This document shows, piece after piece, positions 46,962 through 64,000 of a stretch of 64,000 nucleotides of DNA. The stretch is from NCBI RefSeq assembly GCF_000524195.1, contig NW_020170382.1, forward strand, positions 180,863-244,862. Reading direction: 5' to 3'. The number at the start of each line of letters is the position of its first letter. Positions within the stretch are counted from its first letter, which is position 1. Below the pieces are notes generated by a model, which saw nothing but the letters and a program-made list of their open reading frames with translations, had not been told where the DNA came from and did not search any database. The position numbers and the translations under genes were made by a program. The DNA comes from Echinococcus granulosus (Eukaryota > Platyhelminthes > Cestoda > Cyclophyllidea > Taeniidae).

Positions 46962-49900
46962 GTACGTCCCTGTTAGGCCACATACCTGCACTCTACTCCC
47001 CCATATCGCTTAGTTTTCCAAGTATCTTGCTCTTATCCTTGATAATATTAATAAGTCTTTTGTTGCGTCTCTAATCACAATATCCTTTACCATGCATGTA
47101 GAAGCATTTCATCAAAATTACCCGGAGGCCGCTGATGGTCATCTTGAAAGGATTAAAAAGGACGAGTCAGGAGGATGTGCTACTTTTGTTGTTACAATTC
47201 AGTTTAATCGACCCGGTAGCTTGGTGGCTGTCGGATGCAACGATGGCCGTATTGAAATCTGGGATTTCGTCACTCGTCGAATTGCAAAAATCATTGTGGC
47301 CCATTCGCATCCAGTTTGCTCGATAAGGTAATATACATCGCTAAAGAATTAAATTTCCATTTTGAAAGAAGGGTCTACTTATTTGTGTTATTAGCTGGAG
47401 TCGGAACAGCCGTCAATTGTTGAGCGCCTCCACTGACAACACCGTCTCCATTTGGAATATCGTGACGGGAGACTGTGAGCGTATTTTCACGTTTCCTTGT
47501 CCTGTCATGAAGGTGCAATTTAACCCACGAAATCCCGCCGAAATTCTTGTCTGCCCACTTCGGCATCCGCCTGTTCTGACTGACGTTATCACCGGAAAAC
47601 CCATCATTCTCAAGCAGGAGGAAGAGGTAGTGTTCTGCCTTTTATGTGTCTTCCTGAAGTATTTATTTTGAGTTATAGCCTTCTCTCGGTTATATGTCAG
47701 GTCGATTTGGTCATTGCCACTAGGAAGGTAACCTTTTGCTTCACCCTGACCGCTATTTCTAGTTTTGACCTTTTAAGTGTACATTGCTACATAAAACTTC
47801 TCAGGGGAAATTATTGTTTATTTTTTCCTATTTTGTGGTTTTTAGAATGATCCTAGTGTTGTCGCCTCTTACGATCGCCGCGGGACGCATATTTATACAG
47901 GAAACTCGAGGGGCAAAGTAAGTCTAGCTGTTTCACATTCGAATGAGATACCATTCAATTTGATCGCACCTCTTGTTGGGTCGGTCATTCAATATGAAGT
48001 AGGTGCCTTTAGTCAGACGGTCCATTTTCCAAGTCTGACCACTGTGGCGTGAGCAGTTTTTTGTGTTATGTATAGGTTATTTTATTTCCCATAATTTGGC
48101 TGATATCTGCATACCTCTCACCACATCGTTTTATCTTATTAGTTAGCACTGATCTCCAGTAACTAATTCTAACCAAAGATCATTGAACTGAAGTAATTAC
48201 TTTCAGTGACTTATTTTACAAGACGCTGATATTTGGTAACCGAGTCAAGCCACCTACTATTGACCCTTCTGATTTCAATTTTTTAGGTCTGTATCTACGA
48301 CACTAAGACATTGAAAGTAGTGAACCAGTTCCGTTCGATCTCTACGGCTACTAATGCAGCCATAAAGTCAATTGAATTTGCACGACGTGGGGAGTAGGTT
48401 GCTGCACCAATAGTTTCCTTCTCCCAGAAAACCTCTCTCACTTCCTCACATCTTTATTTCGTCTTCTCCCTTAGTTTCTTCCTTTTGAATTGTGCTGATC
48501 GTTTCATTCGCATATACAACTGCTCCGATGCTCTGGAGTCTTCTGAGCCTGAGCCCCTTCAAAAACTCCGCGATCTTGTTACCGGGTGAGTCTTCAAACC
48601 TTTAGTCGTCTCGCCACTAATTTCTTCTCCACTTCGTCGAATATTGTTAACATATATTTCCTCACCCACTACCTTCTCGTGCCTATAGGAGTCACTGGCG
48701 CAAGTGCTGCTTCTCCGGAGATGGGGAATTTGTCTGTGCGGGCTCAATGAAACAGCACTCCATCTACATTTGGGAGCGGGCTAGCGGTACCCTTTTCAAG
48801 ATTCTTCATGGTCAGAAAGGTGAGACATTGCTGGACGTGGTCTGGCATCCCCTGCGTCCGATCATCATCTCTGTCTCCAACTCCATCACCAAGGAGCAGA
48901 TCTCGATTTGGGCACAGACGCAAGTGGTAAGTGGAAATTTGTCAACGTTCTCACTCAGCTTATTTTCAATTGGTTGGATTTGCCTTATCCCTATCATTTT
49001 TCGTGGTTATGATGTCTTTGTCGGTTGTTCAAGGATAGTCTGGCGATCTCTTCTCCCATTCCCCTAACGCCTGATATCAGCAATTCCTAACACCAAAAGC
49101 CCTCCCCAGTACATGCGCAGGCTCACCTAAATAGCTCCAACTCCGTTCAAGTGTGATAATATTCTTATGGCACTTTCGAAGTGCACTGCATACCTTGAAT
49201 CTGCACTGGTGGAGTTCTCTCATGTAGCGGTCGTCTTAGGTGTGTTTTCACGATTATGTAAGGATTAAACCAATTACAACCTTTATCATGAAGTAAGTAC
49301 CTTCAAGATTATGCTATCAAATTTGATGAAGTTGTCCAGACATTTCCCATACTTCGTGATTACACGAGTATTGAAGCACTATACCATTTGGGGGCATTTT
49401 TGGTGCATATTTATGCATTGAATTTGAAGAGAGCATTCTTTAAGGTGAGGCATAACCACGGAGACTGGTGCCTTCACAGGGCTTCTCTGTTTTAGCAAAA
49501 CTGGTCCGCTTTCGCACCTGACTTTAAAGAGCTGGACGAAAATGTAGAATACGAGGAACGCGAGTCCGAATTCGACTTAGAGGACGAGGATAAGGTTGAA
49601 GATGAAAAACCGGGTGAATCTTGTTGCGGGTTATTTTTTAATGTCCCAAACTTTTAGCTGAAGTCATTCTTGACGCATTTAAATCCGTTTTTTAGGTTGA
49701 GTTTACCACTACTCGAGATTCTGCTCGTATTTTACACCGATTTCCTTCTTGAATAGCTTCCTCAATTAAGTGCGTTCTTCATTCTCACCAGTGATTTGGT
49801 CCTTTTTTGCTTCATCAGATGACGTTGAACAGGACATTATAGTGGACGTTGAAACGGTTGAACCAGTTGCGGCCTTACTGAGCAGGTTGGTCCATTTCTT

Positions 49901-50468
49901 TCGAATTGTGTTCCTTCAATTCTGTAGCTACTGTTTCGAAGTTCTTTATCATTGTTAGATACAGCAATATTCATTAATCCAACGGTGTTGGAAATCACTT
50001 GCACTTAATTGCGGTTTAGTGACGAAGAGCGGGAGCCTGATGACATTCTAATGTTCCTTTCAATTTCCCCGGAAGTCGATAATCCCGACGAACTGTCCGG
50101 TGGTGAGGAGCAGTCATCTATCCCGGCGGAAGTACAAAAGCCCTCTGGGGCCTCCCCCACCACCTCAAAACGCTCGAAAATGTCCGAAAAGGCCGCGCCG
50201 TCTCAGCCTTCTCAAACCTACACCATCGATCTGCCCGATGCACCCGTAGATGAGGTTGGATAAAGCGCATGCTACTATTCGTCATTTCAGTAGTTGAGTG
50301 ATATTCACCACACTCTTCACTTGCTAGGTGCATCCACTGGTGGGCGTTCCAAGGAAACACGCCGGTAACAAGTCTGCCTCAGGCCATGGCTACGGCGGTG
50401 GCAGCAAAGGCGGTGAATTTTCAGACGCGGGTTCGTTTCGAAAAGGTCGAAATCGGGCAAAAAAGTGA
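46943..50468 (+). CDS. RBBP5: RBBP5, WD40 subunit of MLL/SET1 H3K4 methyltransferase complexes (11 exons)
   Basis: The exons are 46943-46961, 47102-47327, 47395-47626, 47846-47917, 48287-48393, 48475-48585, 48689-48926, 49496-49613, 49819-49885, 50020-50254 and 50328-50468. They sum to 1566 nt in unbroken phase, giving 521 residues against 538 in human. The N terminus [15 protein letters not shown] matches human MNLELLESFGQNYPE. A seven-bladed WD40 propeller fills residues ~20-335. The segment [20 protein letters not shown] and [13 protein letters not shown] (~336-368) is the activation/ASH2L-binding motif. VDVETVEP (~383-390) corresponds to the WDR5-binding VDVTSVDP, and DEVHPLVGV lies near 473-481. 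RBBP5 bridges WDR5, ASH2L and the SET domain to promote H3K4 methylation in the nucleus. The human C-terminal tail after the HPLLGV motif is replaced by a Gly/Ser- and Arg/Lys-rich end. Confidence 0.96.
47102..47327 (+). CDS. RBBP5: RBBP5 exon 2 (first WD repeats)
   Basis: The acceptor catgtag ends at 47101. The exon encodes [13 protein letters not shown]...[20 protein letters not shown] and [13 protein letters not shown]. The donor is AG|gtaata. Confidence 0.95.
47395..47626 (+). CDS. RBBP5: RBBP5 exon 3
   Basis: The exon encodes [20 protein letters not shown] then [11 protein letters not shown] through ILKQEEE. It follows gttattag and ends GAG|gtagtg in phase 0. Confidence 0.95.
47701..47727 (+). 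CDS. RBBP5: possible 27-nt alternative micro-exon in RBBP5
   Basis: The block is flanked by tatatgtcag and gtaacc, stays in phase 0 and would insert VDLVIATRK between EEE and NDPSVV. Human RBBP5 aligns without it, so it is excluded from the main model. It could be an optional cassette or a chance splice-site pair. Confidence 0.25.
47846..47917 (+). CDS. RBBP5: RBBP5 exon 4
   Basis: The exon encodes [20 protein letters not shown] then SRGK, matching human NVVASFDRRGEYIYTGNAKGK. It lies between tttttag and gtaagt. Confidence 0.95.
48287..48393 (+). CDS. RBBP5: RBBP5 exon 5
   Basis: The exon encodes [15 protein letters not shown]...[13 protein letters not shown] and ends GA|gtaggt. It matches human [13 protein letters not shown]. 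Confidence 0.95.
48475..48585 (+). CDS. RBBP5: RBBP5 exon 6
   Basis: The exon encodes [18 protein letters not shown]...[13 protein letters not shown] between tctcccttag and gtgagt. Confidence 0.95.
48689..48926 (+). CDS. RBBP5: RBBP5 exon 7
   Basis: The exon encodes [20 protein letters not shown]...[20 protein letters not shown]...ISIWAQTQV, closing the propeller. The donor is GTG|gtaagt. Confidence 0.95.
49496..49613 (+). CDS. RBBP5: RBBP5 exon 8 (activation/ASH2L-binding segment)
   Basis: The exon encodes [20 protein letters not shown] and [13 protein letters not shown]. It is almost invariant against human and is the segment that contacts the MLL SET domain and ASH2L. It follows ctgttttag. 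Confidence 0.96.
49819..49885 (+). CDS. RBBP5: RBBP5 exon 9 (WDR5-binding motif)
   Basis: The exon encodes [20 protein letters not shown] between gcttcatcag and gttggt, aligning with human EDEEVDVTSVDPIAAF. Confidence 0.92.
50020..50254 (+). CDS. RBBP5: RBBP5 exon 10
   Basis: The exon begins [20 protein letters not shown], matching human SDEELEDSKALLYLPIAPEV. It ends in VDEV-type sequence before gttgga. Confidence 0.94.
50328..50468 (+). CDS. RBBP5: RBBP5 exon 11 (terminal)
   Basis: The exon follows cacttgctag. It encodes [20 protein letters not shown], a Gly-rich stretch and [10 protein letters not shown], then TGA at 50466-50468. Confidence 0.9.
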   Translation: MHPLVGVPRKHAGNKSASGHGYGGGSKGGEFSDAGSFRKGRNRAKK

Positions 50469-51202
50469 CAAATCATGCCCTGTATACCACCACCCCTCTC
50501 CTGTGCCATATTCATTGGCTTTTATTATAAAATCCCTATCCTATCAGCGCGTAGTTCTGTTGTACAAATTGCGTGGCTGATCGGACAGTCTTGTTACAAT
50601 TATTTAATTAATTTTGGAAACCAGGAACCTGTGTACCTAGAGATGGCGAAGATTTCTCAGGGTTGTGTTTCATCTCGGGTATCTGGTTGCGCCTGGGGTA
50701 TCTGGTCTCACTTCCAATTTCGGTTGTATGAATTTTTCACTATGAAGATATCATATTTTATTACCCAGTGAATACCTGCTTTCTGAGTCGATCTTCGATT
50801 AGTGAGGGTGCGTGCCACCTCCGCAAATAATCCTCCGACTGCATTTCAGTCAAGGCCAAGTGAAAACTGGACAGATTGCAACGCCGGGCAAGTTTCGGTT
50901 GGAATTCCAAGTAATCTTAAAGCCAAATGAAATCATAGACAGGGGAGCTGATATCTACGATGAGTCTTGGTCCACCAAATCCGAACCAAGTTCCAACAAA
51001 ACTCACGGAAGTGACCATGCTTCCCGCCAAATTGGCCCAGTCACGGCGAAGACTAGCGACCCGCGTAACTATACGTCTCTCCAATTCCTCTCTGGTAGAT
51101 TCCGAGATAATACGTGCAGATAAAATTCAAAACCACCCCCCAGTCCCCATATCAGAGGTTCTATCGGTATGACAACAACAACGGAGGATTAGATTCTTAA
51201 AA

Positions 51203-51208
51203 TTTATT
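51203..51208 (-). terminator. candidate Groucho/TLE poly(A) signal
   Basis: AATAAA on the minus strand, 278 bp downstream of the Groucho stop codon. Confidence 0.5.
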
Positions 51209-51345
51209 CAAAAACGACTGGAAATATTTGATGCAACATATGTGTGTGTGAACGTTGCTACTAATAACGCACACAGTTTACTATAAGAATACATATGTAT
51301 ATGCTTGTGTATACGGTTTAAAATGTCCAGTAATGATGGGGACTC

Positions 51346-51351
51346 AATAAA
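51346..51351 (+). terminator. candidate RBBP5 poly(A) signal
   Basis: AATAAA on + is followed at ~51360-51382 by a GT-rich downstream element. It would give a ~880-nt 3' UTR that enters the Groucho 3' region. Confidence 0.4.
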
Positions 51352-51485
51352 GCAGATTATGTGTGCATGTGTATGGATGTATACAAGGGGGAGTGATGAC
51401 AGATGGATGAAATCGAAGTGACCGCAGAGTCGTCTGTACAAGTGGGATGTAAGGATTGGGAGAGGGAGTAGGGGATAGACGCTAT

Positions 51486-63021
<11,536 letters not shown>

Positions 63022-64000
63022 CTGGAAAAGAAAAATGGACGGACATAGCAATTCAGAAAATACCCTGGTTTTAGGAAGTATCGATGGCAATATCATGTGG
63101 TCTTTTTAGGCAGAGAGAGTAATGACGCGACAGGCAAAAACAAATTAGAGACAATTCTGTTAAAATATGGGGGTGAAATTCTGGTGTGTGTGCTTTGAGG
63201 ACTCGTAAACAGATGCACTCGTAAGAAGGCGTAGGAATTTCGCACAGACGATCAATAGACGCAACATTTGAAGTTGGGAATGTACCAACTGGGTGAGATG
63301 GCAAAAGGAGACCATGATAAACCCGTAGAGAATATTGAGAGTGAGAGGCATTATGGACGTGTACCAGCACGCGCAAAAAGCGATTTCCAAGTTAGCTGCG
63401 CGCTTGTCCATCGGTGACAGAGAAGCGCACATAAAAAATTGGATGACCAAGCCTCGGCTGGAGAGCGGATGGTGGTGGTGGTGATGTGAGCGTCAGAGGG
63501 TGTGTAGGGTGAGGGGGAGGTGAGTGCAGGAGGGGGGGGCGGTGGGGGCAAGGCGACAGAAGTGGGCGGGCGGTGATTCTGCGCTGTTGGCACATAAAGC
63601 GCCGTCCAAAAATCACGAGGCTCTTACAGGTGATGCGCTCTCCAGGAGCGTGGATGCACGAAGAAACTTAAGAGGCTCCTAAAGGTGGCGTGTGCTTGAC
63701 GGTTGCACATACGCACACGCCTGTGCACGCAAGCACATACACACGCACGCGCCAGACATCAAGCAGCGCGCTCGTGCATACCGGTGTGCACGTACGTGCG
63801 TACCCCACCATCCCACTCCCTCTTAGGCCACCCCAAACGAAGGGTGGAAACACCCCTCCCCCCGCCAACCATGCAGGGAAGGTGGATGTGTTGACGGTCC
63901 CCTTGCCCTTCCCACATCGCCGCGACCACCACCACCATCTCTCCACCCCGGCAGGAAGCGCCAGACAAGCTACCGGGGTGTAGCTGGCGGTCGTGGTGGG
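63022..64000 (-). other. Groucho intron, continuing beyond the window
   Basis: CACGCA/GTGCGT-rich stretches (~63690-63800) and G-rich runs. No segment encodes the Groucho Q domain, so the next exon must lie outside the window. Confidence 0.5.

Noticed and set aside
47092..47100. ATG at 47092 as RBBP5 start
   Set aside because: The 19-nt exon at 46943 encodes the conserved MNLELL and joins at 47102; 47092 falls in the intron.
50812..51172. two overlapping open frames between RBBP5 and Groucho, after a tttcag
   Set aside because: Splicing from the possible RBBP5 donor gttcgt near 50430 meets a stop after five codons. More likely 3' UTR.

Overview
This is 64 kb of eukaryotic (metazoan) nuclear DNA. 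Three animal transcription or chromatin genes can be rebuilt exon by exon, with GT-AG introns in matching phases. The proteins are clearly homologous to vertebrate and Drosophila families but quite divergent. They carry long Ala/Gln/Gly/His tracts and sit among CA/GT-rich microsatellites and short LTR-type repeats. I infer an invertebrate, most likely a flatworm and perhaps a tapeworm, since miniature LTR elements of this kind are described from taeniid cestodes. The sequence alone does not prove the species.

Layout. 1-147 may be the last coding exon of an unrecognised upstream gene on +. 3123-24792 (+) is a Meis/homothorax TALE homeobox gene with 12 coding exons and about 955 residues. Its PBX-binding HM1/HM2 domain is at residues ~186-316 and its TALE homeodomain at ~636-698. 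A large low-complexity linker lies between them. One intron carries a 228-bp hAT-type MITE ending 35 bp before a splice acceptor, and intron 1 holds a tight CACGTG cluster. 24793-46942 is a ~22 kb stretch with no recognisable gene. It contains two ~1.05-kb LTR-paired miniature retroelements (27583-28634 on +, 34983-36027 on -), a related LTR copy at ~45855-46070, a degenerate ~300-bp tandem repeat (41815-42535), several microsatellites and a 100-N assembly gap (31447-31546).

46943-50468 (+) is RBBP5, complete in 11 exons and 521 residues, the WD40 scaffold of MLL/SET1 H3K4 methyltransferase complexes. Tail-to-tail with it, 51486-63021 (-), is Groucho/TLE, the WD40 co-repressor. Eight exons (707 residues) are visible, from the GP region to the stop. 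The N-terminal Q domain is not seen and must lie beyond the right edge. The poly(A) signals suggest that the RBBP5 and Groucho transcripts overlap at their 3' ends.

Functionally, the window holds a patterning homeodomain factor, a histone-methylation scaffold and a co-repressor. Nothing shows that the three act as one unit. The most unusual material is the miniature retroelement family, the hAT MITE next to an exon and the ~300-bp tandem repeat.
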